DNA of 64,000 bases from Dendrophyllia cribrosa (GCA_024195265.1 JAJLRJ010000011.1:19693319-19757318); one strand, 5' to 3'; numbered from the stretch's first letter, positions 23,595 to 35,452 are shown. The notes: generated by a model not told the origin, from the sequence alone. Program-made: numbers and translations.

Positions 23595-24030
23595 CCCTCG
23601 AGATTTGCTTTCGAATTTTCGTGAAATTCAAATGGTTGTAAATCTTGGAAACGTGGAGTGCACACAAATATTAGTCTTACTTAGGATTTAGGGTCATTTA
23701 TAGTTCTGTTTATATATAGAATGACTTTCAATCAGGTGCCACACTTTTAAAATTTCGCCTTAAAGTTGTTATTTGAGTACTGTTAAATAGGTGGTTTGCA
23801 ACCAATCTCTAGAGACATAGATAACAATAGTGAAACGAACAAATGCTGGTGGACGAACAAAAGGAGCTAATGAGAGAACTATTGTTTATGTCCACCAGCA
23901 TGGCGGCGATGACGTAACATGAAAACCACCTATACGAAATTAATCTAGATCTGAGATATTGCTGAGCAAACTACTATGATGTATCTGTTGATTGAAAAAA
24001 TAATTGGGCCACTCGAGTGAATTTTTATTT
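23595..24030 (+). repeat. Inverted duplication, arm A
   Basis: The reverse complement of this segment matches 28,625-28,955 in two blocks: CGTGGAGTGCAC with CTAAATCCTAAGTAAGA, and the block around TCTAGATCTGAGATAT. The 141-bp MITE sits between these two blocks in this arm only, giving a time order: duplication, then MITE. Confidence 0.7.
23790..23930 (-). repeat. 141-bp MITE, copy 2 (TA target)
   Basis: Same length and nearly the same sequence as 10,728-10,868 but inverted, with TA on both sides. High identity suggests recent movement. Confidence 0.85.
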
Positions 24031-25454
24031 TGTAACAGCGACTGTTCAACTGGGCTTCAACTGGACAAAGTTTAAAAGAAATGTATGAGAGCGTTTTTGA
24101 AATTTTTAAGGATGAAGTTTTGGCGATTATAAATACAGAGAAAAACATACTATCGACATAATTGGCTAATATCTAAAGAAAACAATGCGCGATGGGAATG
24201 CAGTTTCATCTCATAGTAGTTTGATTCCATTTGAAATGGTGTGTGAAAAAGTGAGGGGGTTGCTTTGGCCGATTGCGAGAAAGAAGGATTTGATTAGCGT
24301 GCGTTCAGCTGCTCTTCTTACCATTTTTGTATGTAATTTGGTCTACGCCTACAAATGTGATGATAATTTGGAAACCGCGAGATAATGTTTTTTAAAAATT
24401 TGACAATCTCGAGATTAATCATCAATTTATATGGCCTGCAAGTTTCAAGGACATTGAAGGCATGCAAGGCAATAAAATAGGGCCTCCAATGTACCAATTT
24501 TTCCCTGCAGATTTTGTGTTTACAAATGAGCGTCCTCATTATTCACGAGTATTGTTTTCAAGTTTCATATGCACGTGCAGAACTTTTGCAACAAATTTAT
24601 TTGCATCGAACAGAACGCTCGGTTGCTTTCCGAAGAATTTTCCGAAACATGTTAATAACTGGCTTGAGAATTGTAATAACATTACGCACTCGATGTCGCA
24701 CTATTACGCTGTAAAGCAGCCATACCGAGGTCTCTTTAAAATTGCAGGACAAGAAGAATATATCCCAATTTGGAAATTTTTTAACGAAATGCAGAAACAG
24801 TGCTTCTTTAATATGTCACACGCAAGAACAGCGTGACAACTTTATATTTTAGCTGAGAATTCTGCTTTGCGCTATTTTATATCTAAATAAGGAACAGATG
24901 CTCTGCCGATTGCAACAAATACCCAGAGTGAGACAATCATAAACCATTGTCAAAGCATTTCTTCAAAATTTGGCCAAAACTCGTGATAGCCCCCACACTG
25001 CCAGAACCTTCTCTTCCAAATCTGTACATGTGATTTGAAAGACCCCTTGTAATAGAAACACGCTATACAATTAATTAGTCAGTAGGATTTGTATATTTGT
25101 TTTTTATGCTATTCCAAACTTACCCCTTGTAAAACGTGATTTTCCATGACCTGCTGGCCTCAAATGGTCCCCCCCCTGAAACTTCTGAACTAAAAGTCAG
25201 AAAACAAAACCACTTTGGATTTTGGAATATCTTACTAAGGTCAACTTCTGCGGCAAAATCGGTTAACCTCCATTTCTAACTTCTGGAACACTTTCCCAGA
25301 CAATGACACTTAAAGTAATCTAAATGAAATACATCTTCTAAACGCGTCGTTTTTTCTATTTTTCTAGGCCGATTTCTTCGATTCATCTTTTAATTATTGC
25401 TCCTTCTGCTCAGTTGTTCAAGCATATTTTTTTCGGTGGAATGTAATTTTTTTC

Positions 25455-26532
25455 CTCTTGGCGGACGTTGTGTTTAGCGGAGAAAACAGTTTGCAAAATC
25501 GTTTTTCCCTGAATTTTTTCGCGGTTTGCTACTCAAGACAGGTTTCACATTTTTCAACCAGTCGTCAAGATGGCATTTAAGGCTGCGTAACTCTGCAAGT
25601 CAAGCGTTTTTGGAGGAATATAGAGCTAAGTGCTTATTTTTAAACCTGATTTCGTCTTGGGACAATTGAAGCTAGTAGATCGTCAAAGCATTTGTTTTGC
25701 AATAACACACATTTAAATTATTCAAAATAGAAAGTGAAAGCTTTAAAGAATACTCAAAAAAAGAAGAGCTTTAAGCGATTAAATATCGCTTCGAGGAACT
25801 TCACAACCCGCGAAGAAGAGGAGTTTTAAAGAATTTTCAAGCAGCCGAGGGACTTAACGGTGAAAAAAATTACATTTATCTATGGGAATTTATGTTGATA
25901 TCAATTTGTGATTGACTTTTTCTTTGTGTTCTCGTTAGTTTTGGAGAAATGGTTATAAAACGTGCTTAAATTCAGCCGGATTGACATCTTGAATTTCTCC
26001 ATGTGCTCAGCCAGACAGCTCCTCGATGCGCTAATGGTACGATTTTTGCTTTTAAACATAAACTAACGGACATTTAAAAAAAATAAGATTTTGTTGTCCA
26101 TTTTTATGTGTTTGTTCATTGATTACATAGGTTACTGAGGTTGAAAAGCGATTTTATGTAAACAAAACAAGACTTGCATTTTATAGTTCACTCGAGTCGC
26201 CTTGGGCAAAAATGTCTGTGTATTTTTTGCAATTTTGATTTCCAAATCAGTTTCTCGGGTAATTCTCGATACGCAACAGGTGTATTTTATTCGGAAATTA
26301 GTCTACTAGTCATTCTAGACCGAGAAAAAGCTGTTTTTGAGCTTTCGTTCAGTCTAAATGTACTATGCAGACGGTGACGTCGCGTAATACTGTTTTTGAG
26401 AATTGCTAAAATTGAAAAATAGCCCGGTCGTCAATCTTAATTCTAATTTTTCTTGTGCTTCCGACCTTTCACTTAAGGTAAGCTTAGCATCATCGTTCAG
26501 AGAGCTCCGCTGTTAGGCTAAGCCTATCTATA
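25455..26532 (+). repeat. Unclassified dispersed repeat, copy 2 of 3 (5' truncated)
   Basis: Homologous to 21,579-22,467 and 49,180-50,086, recognisable by TTTTTTCGCGGTTTGCTAC, GATTGACTTT and ATAGCCCGGTCGTCAAT. The first about 300 bases of the family are missing. Confidence 0.7.
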
Positions 26533-27760
26533 TGTAATAATGCTTGCCTGTGCCTTTCTATTGTAAATATCCGTACTTATAATTCAACACATTGATACAC
26601 TGCCCAAATATGGTCAAAAAGTTATCGATATATGTTATGTCCACATGACGTATAACCAGCGATGGCGGTAAATTTGGCATTTTGAAGGAAAGTGAAAATG
26701 ACTGCTGCCTGCAATTTCGTGTTTTTGGGCGAAAAAGTGCGTGAACTAGTAGTTAAAAAAGGGAAAAGAAAGAAAAACAGAGAAGAAAAGAAAAGAGAAA
26801 AAATATTGTTCACATGATTGGTCAGGACAAAAAAGGCGCGAAATTTTCGCGTTGTCGCGGTCGCAGTGTTTCTTGGCGTAGCTGAATGAAAACTGGTTCA
26901 AAGTTTAACTGCTCGACAAGGAGTGAATGAAGGAGCACAATTTTCGTAAAATTCCTTTGGTAATCACCTCTGGAATATGATATAGACTTGATGCTTTCTC
27001 AGAAAAGTTTCTGATCTCGTCATTACGGCTGTAGGAGCTAAAAAACGAGCAAGTTTGTAAACAACATTGATCGACTCAGCTTGTACTTCGATGTTTGAAA
27101 ATTTGGTGCTGATGGAAGGGAATAAAAAGCCAAATCAACTACAGGTACGATGTTTTAACCGTTTCTTGTATCCTTTAGCTGTGAATTTTTGTACGCTGCA
27201 GTTCTTTCCGACTTTTCGCCGCTATGTTTAGGTTCGCAGCCGTGTGTTTGTTCAATTTGTTTTGATTCTGAATTGAACTTTTTAAGATACGAAACACTTG
27301 TAACTAAGACATTCTATGCCATTTTACTGTGTTTTAATTCTTGTAGTCACTACTCTGTCCCGTTCTTTGAGTAGACTAAAGCTCTTCGTAGAGATTCTCA
27401 ACTGATTGTGTACGCTAAATTAATTTTAGCTTGGCAAAAGTTTCGGCATTCGCTGTTTGTTGTTTAAGAAATGGTCCGAGGTAAAATATTGTTGTTAGCT
27501 TTTTTACTTAATGAAAGGTTGTATATCTCAATGATTTTTTTCTCGAAACTGTGATTTGTTATCAATGTGTTGAATTATAAAACAGTTATAGTGTTCAAGT
27601 TTGCACAATATTGACAAAGGCGCCACTTTCATTCCTGAACTGTGTGATGTTGCAAGTTTCGCGCGTTAAAACATATGTAAGCTATTTTTAAAATAAAAGG
27701 CTTGTCGGCGATATTTTCTCTTCAAACTGTGCTTTGTGTTATCAATGTGTTGAATTATGA

Positions 27761-27874
27761 AACTATTATAGCACTCAAGCTTGCGTGATATCGCCTAATT
27801 TTAGCCGACTCGGCCTACGGCCTCGTCGGCTAAGTATTAGGCGATATCACGCGCGCTTTCGCGCTATAATAGTT
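27761..27874. repeat. Hairpin repeat centred on GCCTACGGC
   Basis: AACTATTATAGC...GATATCGCCTAA pairs with TTAGGCGATATCACGC...GCTATAATAGTT around a centre with GCCGACTCGGCC. The sequence just upstream (27,709-27,790) is a diverged direct repeat of 27,530-27,610. Confidence 0.8.
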
Positions 27875-28624
27875 AAATATCTGTCACTCAGATTTTGTCT
27901 ATTACTTTGAATACGATTATCATATCCTGATTCATTGAGGGAAATTAAATTCATTATCGTCACTTTCTTACTTTCTACACAAAGCCGGTTGAAGTGCCAT
28001 AAGCGCGAGTTTCTAAGTGGGGTCCGAGGGCAATTTTTGATTAATTTTATCGTCTAAAACGCCATTCCCTGCATTCCTGAGACTCAAAAAGTGTTTGTGA
28101 AGTCGATATAAATTCTGAAGTTTACCTTTATTCTCAAAAAGAAAACCAAAATGTTCTTTATTCTAGTAATCTCTATACCACAGATATATCAAATATTTCA
28201 AACGGAAGAGCCTTGATTCACATGAAAAGGCTCATAAAACTGTCGCCGTTTTACCAAAAGGGATAAAATGGCAACATTTTCTGTTGCCGTTTGAGAAAGT
28301 GGAACTATTGGCCAGCCTAAAAAAGGAGTTCCATCCTGCTGCTTTCAGACGCTGCAAATCGTCAACGATGTCCTCGGAATTCAAAGACAAATCATATTAA
28401 TAATTTATGAATGTACATTAGCGCAAGTCTACTGAGGCGATCTTCTTTTATTGTCCTTCCCGTTCTCCTTCCCGTTCCCTCTCTCGCTCCAGGGGACAGG
28501 AAGGAGAAGACCCTGGGAACGAAGTTTAGTGGTAGGTAGGTAGGTAGGTAGTCGGTACTAGTTCCATGCCACTGAGACCCGAATAAATCACAAACATTGC
28601 TGTCGCTGTTAAAAAAAAAATAAT

Positions 28625-28955
28625 TTACCCGATAGGCCCAATTATTTTTTCAATTTACAGATACATCATTGTAGCTTGCTCAGCTATATCTCAGATCTAG
28701 ATTAATTTCTTATTTTAACAGTAAACAACGGGTTATTTTACACAAATAATCGGCTTCCGAGCGAAACGCGAAAATAGCTCAACTTTAAGGAGAAATTGTA
28801 AAAAATATGGCACCTGATTGAAAGTCATTCTATGTATAAAAAGAAACAATAAATGACCCTAAATCCTAAGTAAGAATAATATTCCTGTGCACTCCACGTT
28901 TCCAAGATTTACAACCGTTTGAATTTCACGAAAATTCGAAAATATGCCAATAAAC
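28625..28955 (-). repeat. Inverted duplication, arm B
   Basis: Inverted partner of 23,595-24,030 without the MITE. Confidence 0.7.
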
Positions 28956-28969
28956 AAACTCTTGCCTTT

Positions 28970-29770
28970 AGCAGAATGCTCGGGCGAGTTCACTTCCTAG
29001 AATCTCTTTCTTCGCTTCAAGTTGAGAGTTTTGGCCAATAAGTCATCCTTAAATCCTGAAGACTATCAAAGCAGTGCGATTTTCATCCAGCGCTAGCTAA
29101 GTTTCAATCGCAGTTTTACCTTGTTGTATTAACCCTATTCAGCCTGGGCTTTTTTTGAGTTTCTGAGCTTATGACAATGAAACCTAGAGGGTATATAGTA
29201 CTGTCTCCTTTGCGGTCCGCACAATGGAACGATGACGTCATATGACGTAATTATTAGGTAGTTAGTTATACGGCCGCCATCTTGGATCCGCCATCTTGGA
29301 TTTCTGAATTTTTTTAAAACCTCTTAAAAACCGTCCAAATTCACTCAAAATTAATCAAACCAATAAATAAACGCTAAATGACGTAAAAATAAAAAAGTTA
29401 TAGCAATAAACATTGTGTTTTCTTCATTCAAAGGTATAAATATGCAAATTTCAAAAACATGGCTGTCAAACCTTGTTGCCATGGAAAGATCAAGTCACGT
29501 GATCAAAAAATTGTCACATAAAATTGTTGCCAGATAAATTTTAGGAAAAGTCACAGAGTTTGGTGGCGTTTAAATACATATTAAAGAAGTTATGAATGTT
29601 GAAAGTTAGCGCGGGCACTTTTTGCCCCCGCCCCCCCACTCCAGGCCGAATAGGGTTAACGGACCTAAACGCCATATTCATTCGTAGCGAACGTGACGGG
29701 CGCGTGACAAGCTTTGGTTGGATTTGATTGGCCAGTATAGGGCACACAAGGTATGTCACGAATCCGTGAC
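28970..29770 (+). repeat. Dispersed repeat shared with 36,130-36,400
   Basis: GCAGAATGCTCGGG and GACAAGCTTTGGTTGGATTT blocks recur in the same order and orientation at 36,130-36,400. The 36 kb copy lacks the TTAA element and so serves as its empty site. Confidence 0.75.
29133..29655. mobile_element. 523-bp TTAA MITE
   Basis: CCCTATTCAGCCTGG at the left and CCAGGCCGAATAGGG at the right, with TTAA on both outsides (29,129-29,132 and 29,656-29,659). The paralogous empty site near 36,265 reads GTATAAACGG. TTAA targets occur in piggyBac and Kolobok families. No coding. Confidence 0.85.
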
Positions 29771-29872
29771 GCTCCCTACGCTCTTCTATGTGGATAGAGT
29801 TTTCAGTTACACATTTCTTCTTTGGTCCATGACGTACTGAGATACCTTTTTAAAACACTTTTTACTCCATAG

Positions 29873-30247
29873 CACCTAATCCATGCCAGAGCTACACGAT
29901 TCTCAATACTTCTGACCGTAGTGTGGGAAACGTTGGTCAAAATCCATTACGTTGTGACAAGCAAGATCTCACCAAAGGCTGGTATCGCTTCACTGGTGCA
30001 GCTGGTAAGGAAATGCCAACTAAATGCGTGCCAAAGTATCATTGCGGTACGGAACCTCCAGGTTGGCTTAATGGCTCACACCCGACAGTCCAGGAAGGCA
30101 TAGCGATGCGTACAGTTTGTTTTCACTGGTCAAAGAGCTGCTGCAATTGGAACCAAAACATCAAGATCAAAAACTGCAGTGCCTATTTCGTGTATGAATT
30201 ATATAAGACTCCCGTGTGTTCGTTGCGTTACTGCGGCAACGATCCAG
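29873..30247 (+). CDS. Receptor exon 3: D8C domain
   Basis: The 375-base exon follows acceptor CTCCATAG and ends at G|GTCAG, phase 1 on both sides. It encodes a complete D8C (eight-cysteine, uromodulin/GP2-type) domain: NPCQSYTIL, LTKGWYRFTGAAG, MPTKCVPKYHCGT, PPGWLNGSHPTV, TVCFHWSKSCCNW, KNCSAYFVYEL and CSLRYCG. The order and Cys spacing match the family throughout. D8C domains are extracellular, disulphide-bonded, and in anthozoans often lie before a GAIN domain. The frame is open only with this acceptor; a nearer AG gives a stop. Confidence 0.85.
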
Positions 30248-30892
30248 GTCAGTATTAGGTTCTGTCTCATCAGGTGTCTCATTTCTGATAAGTAATTTAA
30301 CTAGCTGTCGTAATGGTCATCATTTGCTAGATTACACCAAACTGCTATTCTAAATTTGAACAGTAAAATAATTAACTTCCTCTAAATATAAAATTGGCAA
30401 CGAGCTAGGGTTTTAAATATTCAGTCCATTTAAGATTTCAGACAATCTTGAACCGTGTTTAGTTTACGAAACAATACATAGTTAGAACTTAAGAGAATGT
30501 CTCTATGAAAAACGACTGATGATTTTGGTTCGAAAAATAAATTTCTCTGATATGGGGTAAACTGCTAGCTGTCCCTTTTCAATTAATCGAGCGGGCGAGC
30601 TAATCACGAAAACAAGCTCAGCGAGACTGGAGCGAGCGAACGAGCCGAGGGGAGACTGGAGGAGAGGCGGTAGGAAAAGGGACCGCACTCTCTTCTGTAA
30701 GGGTCGCGTTCGAATGCCCCGCCGCGCCAGGGACGGAAAACTCCGATTGGTTCATAGACAATAGGAACCTGTCAGGGAAGTTTGACGAGTATTAACGATC
30801 TTGACGCATCAAGAGTGAATCGATATCTCCAATTTCACATCAGAGTTGAGACGATGAAATGTAATAGCGGGAAAGAAAATGTTTCAGACAAT
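30248..30892 (+). other. Receptor intron 3, left part
   Basis: No gene or clear repeat was identified apart from a GC-rich patch at 30,590-30,740. The intron continues past the Harbinger element to 37,443. Confidence 0.45.
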
Positions 30893-31033
30893 GGGCGTTT
30901 TCCATTTACAAAAAATTTCGGAAAATTTCCGTCGGAATTTTCCGGTTGGGAAGAGCGCGTTCCATTTGACCCAAGTCCCATTCGTTCACAGGCCCCTCTC
31001 TGTCGCTTCTCTAATCTCCCGCGAAAATTCAAA

Positions 31034-32723
31034 ATGGAGGCCAATGAGCTTCAGATGTTGTTTTTGTGCGACATGTTGGAAGTCTCTATAGAAGAAGAAA
31101 GTTTGATTAATTCAGAAGATGATGGCGAAGTATATATTTTTGCAGTGGCCTCCACGTTTATGAGACGGAATTTGCAACGAAATGAAGGTTATTTTGAACA
31201 CACGTTGCCAAGATATTCACTCCGGCGATGAATTTAAAAGTCATTTTCGAATGACAAGAGGCACAATGGAAGCTCTGTGTAGAGTCGTCCACGCTACAGG
31301 AAGAGTGCCACAACAGCATTCATTCGGAAGATCGCCAATTCCGCTACACAAACAAGTATTAGCTTTCGTGTGGTTTATTTCAAACGCGGAAGTTTTCCGA
31401 TCAGTTTCTGACAGGTTTGACGTGACACTGAGCAGTATGAACAGAATTATTGAGAGAATATTTGGAGCTTGTGTGGATTTGCGCCAGGAGTACATCAAGT
31501 GGCCCAATAGTAAGTTGCTTAAAAGCTAAAAGTAAAAAGAGCAAGCTTAGTTCAAAATTATTTTGTGACATTTTTGTAGTTTCCATTTTTATTCCTCGAA
31601 TTTAAAAGTATCTTGTGAAACAAGTGGTTTCATGTATTCAACAGGAAGTGAAATGAATGCAATAATGGATAACTTTGAAGCTCAAGGGCATCCTGGATTT
31701 CCCAAAATCATTGGAGTGATTGATGGAACCCACATCCGAATAAGAGCTCCAGGTCATCAGCCAGATGCATATGTGAACAGGAAAAAATTTTATTCCCTTG
31801 TTGGCCAGGTAAATATTTGGATATAAATCTTTATAAAAAAAAATATGGCAAAGAAGTAAAAGTATTTATTGTTCACGTGTCCTTGCTGTTTATGTAAAAG
31901 AGTATTTTTTATGTTTCATGTTTTGTTATGTTTCAGGTTGTGTCTGATGACAACATGGTATTCAGAGACATTTTTGTGGGTTGGCCAGGTTCTGTCCATG
32001 ATTCGAGGGTCCTCAGAAACTCCTCTTTGTTTGCCACTGCAGCAGCCAAGTTCCCGGGGGACACACACCTTCTTGGTGATGGTGGATACCCACTAAAAAG
32101 GTTAAGTCTCTTATAAAGTATTACATTGTCAATTTTGTATTTTTAATAAAGATGGCTTATTACTGTCTGCCAGTATCACATCAACAGTTGTTAACTTGTA
32201 ACATGTAGGTCATGTTCTACACTTAGGCAAAATAGTATATCTCCCTCCATTCATTGAACTGAACAAGATATTATAATGAACATCAAAGTACCTTTACATT
32301 TTATAACTGATAAGCTGAAATATTAGTGGCTTCACATGTGGTGTAATTTTATTTATTTCCATCTGGCTGATAACGCCATTCAGGAACAATGGCCACCTGA
32401 ATGCCAGACAGAAAAGGTTCAACACGAGACTCTCTTCCCTTAGATCAATAGTGGAAAGATCAATCAGTCTATTAAAAGGGAGGTGGAGGAAGCTGCTGAC
32501 ACTCGAGCATACAAATATGGAATTGCTGGTTTGCCTTAATATATCAGCATGTGTTTTACACAACTTCTGCCTACTAAACGATGACTTTGATAACAGCTAC
32601 TTCCTTGATAATCATGATGGTGATGATGGTGATGTTGATGGTGGGCCAGTTCCAGGACATCTGGATGGAGGGGCACTAGCAGCTCAGGCTAAACGTGTTC
32701 AACTCATGAATATTATCTGTTAA
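31034..32723 (+). pseudogene. PIF/Harbinger transposase (DDE_Tnp_4), four exons, frameshifted
   Basis: The exons are 31,034-31,509, 31,645-31,808, 31,937-32,100 and 32,384-32,723, each with GT/AG borders and compatible phase. The catalytic residues expected of HARBI1-type nucleases are visible: Asp in IIGVIDGTHIRI (exon 2), Asp in VHDSRVLRN (exon 3), Glu in VERSISLLKGRWRKL (exon 4). The N-terminal half has the usual helical region with RMTRGTMEALC. A single-base indel near 31,215 breaks exon 1, so this copy cannot make the full protein although the catalytic core is intact. The protein would cut and join element ends together with the Myb-like partner. Confidence 0.8.
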
Positions 32724-32853
32724 ATTTTACATAACCTTTTGACTAACTGGATGATGATTCAGTGTGCAACAATGTACTCAGTATTGTAATTAGATAGAAC
32801 TATCAGGACATGTTCAAAGTTAAATACAACAGATATGTTTTATTAAGCTTCTT

Positions 32854-32855
<2 letters not shown>

Positions 32856-32919
<64 letters not shown>

Positions 32920-33027
32920 CTTGTAAAACAATAAGCTCCGACTCCAGTCAAGACTTTTGACAGATTTATTCTCAACGTTTCGGCCTCACGGCCTTCTTCA
33001 GGAGAATTATTGCATTATGGCTTGCTT

Positions 33028-33076
<49 letters not shown>
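32856..33076 (-). mobile_element. Penelope-like terminal fragment flanked by (TA)n
   Basis: TA runs at 32,857-32,912 and 33,032-33,076 bracket about 120 bases containing a hammerhead-like motif on the minus strand. It is inserted between the two Harbinger genes. Confidence 0.5.
32968..33007 (-). ncRNA. Hammerhead-like motif with CUGAAGA core
   Basis: On the minus strand: ATTCTC, CTGAAGA, stem II AGGCC-GTGA-GGCC, GAAAC, GTT, then GAGAAT, which pairs perfectly with ATTCTC as stem I. Stem III would be AC/GT without a loop. The core has A where active hammerheads have U (CUGAUGA), so self-cleavage as a monomer is doubtful. Confidence 0.5.
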
Positions 33077-33079
<3 letters not shown>

Positions 33080-33433
33080 TGCTTTCAGGTGATGGCCATG
33101 CATTCGTTGTAAGAACATTGTAAATTCAACTTAGTCAAGTTTCCTTGTAAAATGTATAAAATTACAGATTGAATGTTTCATTTAGTCAAATACATGCAAG
33201 ATCAGCAAGCAAGAGTTCAAATAAAATTAAAATTAATTGGATCCTAAACAAACTTCAACCAATCTAAGATGTTATATATTTGTAATTTATTTTTTTAATT
33301 ACAGGAACAGTAGAAATATTAACAAACGTTTCAGTAAGGCAACACATTATTTTCTCTTAAATAAAGTACCCGACATTCCAACACTAGCAACATGCATGAT
33401 ACAAACTTAAGAGTCTGACTTATAAAATGTTGC

Positions 33434-34240
33434 TTATGGTTTCTTTTTCTCTAAATAATCAAAGAAACGGTTGAAGAAAGCACTTTTCTCCTCTTTTATC
33501 TCTTTCAATACTTGTAGCTTTTCTTCCTCCATTTCCTCTCTTTTATTGCTATATGATTTCATGAAATCTAGCATTTCGGAGGCAGAGGATCTACTCTTTG
33601 GCCGCTTGCGGCATCTTTTCTTTTTACTGGTATTGCAGGGTTCATCCAAAGTTGACTCTGACGACGACTCATCTGAAAGCTTACCGCTGCTCGTTGAACT
33701 TTGTTTATCAGCTGACTGTACATGAACGGAGCTTTCCATCGTATAGACGGGATTAATGGTTGCATCCTTAGCCAGACACTGGGAAAGTTCGTCGTAATAT
33801 TTCCAGGTCTTTCTCTCATTCCCAGTCTTGTTATTATGATCTTCAATTTCCTTCTGCTTGGAAGTTAATTTCCCCCATTTCCTTAAACACTGCTCCCCTG
33901 ACACCAAACGGCCAGATTCCTTTGTAAACGCTTCTGCTATTATAGCAAAAACGTCTTTTTTAGTCGCTTTTCCGGAGCCAAACAAATGCTTGTGATCTGC
34001 GTAAGAGGTTATTAGAAGTCTCACATCAGCCTCTTCCCATCTTTCAAGATTTACTGGGTCGGATACAGGGGTGGAAACTTCTGGGAACGAAGAATTACAA
34101 AATAACTTTTCAGAGTTGTTCATGCAACACTTTACGCGGGAAACGTGCACCGGCAAAAAAAAACAGCTTCGATCGAGCAAGCAAGAATTTCTACCTACCA
34201 CTTTGATATGCGGCACATCCATGCTGTAATAACTGTTCAA
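33434..34240 (-). CDS. Myb/SANT-like DNA-binding protein of Harbinger element 1
   Basis: An open frame of 268 residues, which may really start at the Met at 34,123 (MNNSEKLF). Residues about 67-150 form a Myb/SANT-like trihelix: LERWEEADVRLLITSY, then CLRKWGKLTSKQKEIED with the conserved tryptophan, then TWKYYDELSQ. A Ser-rich basic linker with KKKRCRKRPKSR (probable nuclear localisation signal) and a C-terminal coiled coil (REEMEEEKLQVLKEIKEEK) follow. In Harbinger elements this partner carries the transposase to the nucleus and to the element ends. It is convergent with the transposase gene. The frame is intact. Confidence 0.75.
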   Translation of the reverse strand: MNSYYSMDVPHIKVVGRNSCLLDRSCFFLPVHVSRVKCCMNNSEKLFCNSSFPEVSTPVSDPVNLERWEEADVRLLITSYADHKHLFGSGKATKKDVFAIIAEAFTKESGRLVSGEQCLRKWGKLTSKQKEIEDHNNKTGNERKTWKYYDELSQCLAKDATINPVYTMESSVHVQSADKQSSTSSGKLSDESSSESTLDEPCNTSKKKRCRKRPKSRSSASEMLDFMKSYSNKREEMEEEKLQVLKEIKEEKSAFFNRFFDYLEKKKP

Positions 34241-35147
34241 GATCTGGCGCTAAAAGGTGACACGCTGAGCATTCGTAGCAGCCCGGGAAATCGTAGCCCA
34301 GATTTTCCGCCATTTTCGTTCAAACACGAAGGGAAGGAGCCGAGAGGCCTGGCCGCGTAAAAGACCGCGAAAGGCATGGAACTGGTGATGAAGTAGAGAA
34401 ATCTGTAAATGGAACACGAATTTTCCATTGGAAAGTTTCCACCGGGAAAACGGGACTACCTTTTCAGGAATTCCGTTTATTCCGGAAAATTTCCAGTGGA
34501 ACGAACCAAAAAGTCGTGTTCCATTTACATCCCAACCGAAATTTCCGGAATTTTTTGGTAAATGGAAAACGCCCAATTTGTCTGGTCGCCTCGGTGGTTT
34601 AGTTTTAAAAGAAGAACAGACATTGGTAGTCTTTACACTAGATCTCAAGTAAACTTAACGAACGTTCAAGTAAAGTACGATTTTCTTACTTAGCTCTTAC
34701 TTAGCTCTTCATACACGGGTAAATGCAAAAACTTAAGTTGACTTGAGCTAGCCGAGCGAAGACGCGCTTAAAAGAAAACAAATTTACAACGCCGTATCTT
34801 CAAAGGAGAAAGCCCGTAGACGTAAAACTTTTGGACGAATAACATAAATAACATGATAACCAATGATTTAGAACATGTTAAAAGAAATACAAGCTGAAAA
34901 TTGTAGAATTAGCTGTTCAGATGTTCAATTTGCTTGATTGGCACGGTGATCCGCCCCACGACACGATAAGTCGACTTGGGTTTCGATAAGGATGGTTTTG
35001 CAGAACCTTAAGTCTTACTTGAATCCTTTCAGTTTGCCGACTTTAATGAGATGCTAAGTCAAGTGCGTTCAGTTTTTACTTAGGCCATCACACACAATTT
35101 TTTGGCTAAGTAAGACTTAGGCGCTTTTAAGTCTTACTTAAAGGCCC

Positions 35148-35299
35148 ATGTTCACCCAATCTGCTTTGCGCGCTTGTGTTTTTGTTTTGAAACAGTTCAA
35201 TTGTTCAATGTAGCCTTATGATTGGCTGGCACGTCGTTTTCTCGATTTTCCGTCTGTGCGAAAATCAGCCCGGGCGCGCAAAGCGGATTGGGTGAACAT
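35148..35299. repeat. 152-bp MITE (TGTTCACCCAATC ends)
   Basis: ATGTTCACCCAATC at the left and GATTGGGTGAACAT at the right, followed inward by GCTTTGCGCGC and its complement. No target duplication was recognisable. Confidence 0.75.
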
Positions 35300-35306
35300 A
35301 CAGTAC

Positions 35307-35378
35307 AGTATTGAAAAGGGACTGGGACCGAGATTAAGGTTTTGTACTTAATCTCGGTCCCAGTCCCTTTTCAATACT
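35307..35378. repeat. Perfect 32-bp inverted repeat with 8-base loop
   Basis: The arms at 35,307-35,338 and 35,347-35,378 are exactly complementary; each contains GGGACTGGGACCGAG or its complement. No coding or T-run follows. Confidence 0.95.
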
Positions 35379-35400
35379 ATATAAGTATAGTTTTCAACAC

Positions 35401-35452
35401 TGTAACGGTCACTTTTTAAAATGTATGTAGTAGCATACGAAACGTCAAGTTT
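35401..35452 (+). repeat. Degenerate Penelope hammerhead-like sequence
   Basis: ATGTATGTAGTAGCATACGAAACGTCAAG corresponds closely to the stem II-GAAAC-GUC part of the 48 kb Penelope motif, but the CUGA box has decayed to A/T-rich sequence. Confidence 0.45.

Larger units (their letters stand above)
23336..29872 (+). other. Receptor intron 2
   Basis: A 6.5 kb intron with only repeats: an inverted duplication (23,595-24,030 and 28,625-28,955), a MITE, dispersed repeat copy 2, a hairpin at 27,761-27,874, a (GTAG)n run at 28,530-28,550 and a TTAA MITE. The 124-residue frame at 24,462-24,836 has no recognisable domain. Confidence 0.55.
30893..34574. mobile_element. PIF/Harbinger element 1 (two genes, AAT target duplication)
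   Basis: The ends GGGCGTTTTCCATTTAC and GTAAATGGAAAACGCCC are inverted copies, with further inverted blocks inside (AATTTCCGG, GTTCCATTT). AAT lies outside both ends (30,890-30,892 and 34,575-34,577). It contains a plus-strand transposase gene of four exons and a minus-strand Myb/SANT-like gene, the classic two-gene Harbinger layout. A Penelope fragment with (TA)n lies between the two genes. Confidence 0.85.

Noticed and set aside
24462..24836. 124-residue frame in intron 2
   Set aside because: No domain, no splice context, and overlapping alternatives of equal quality.
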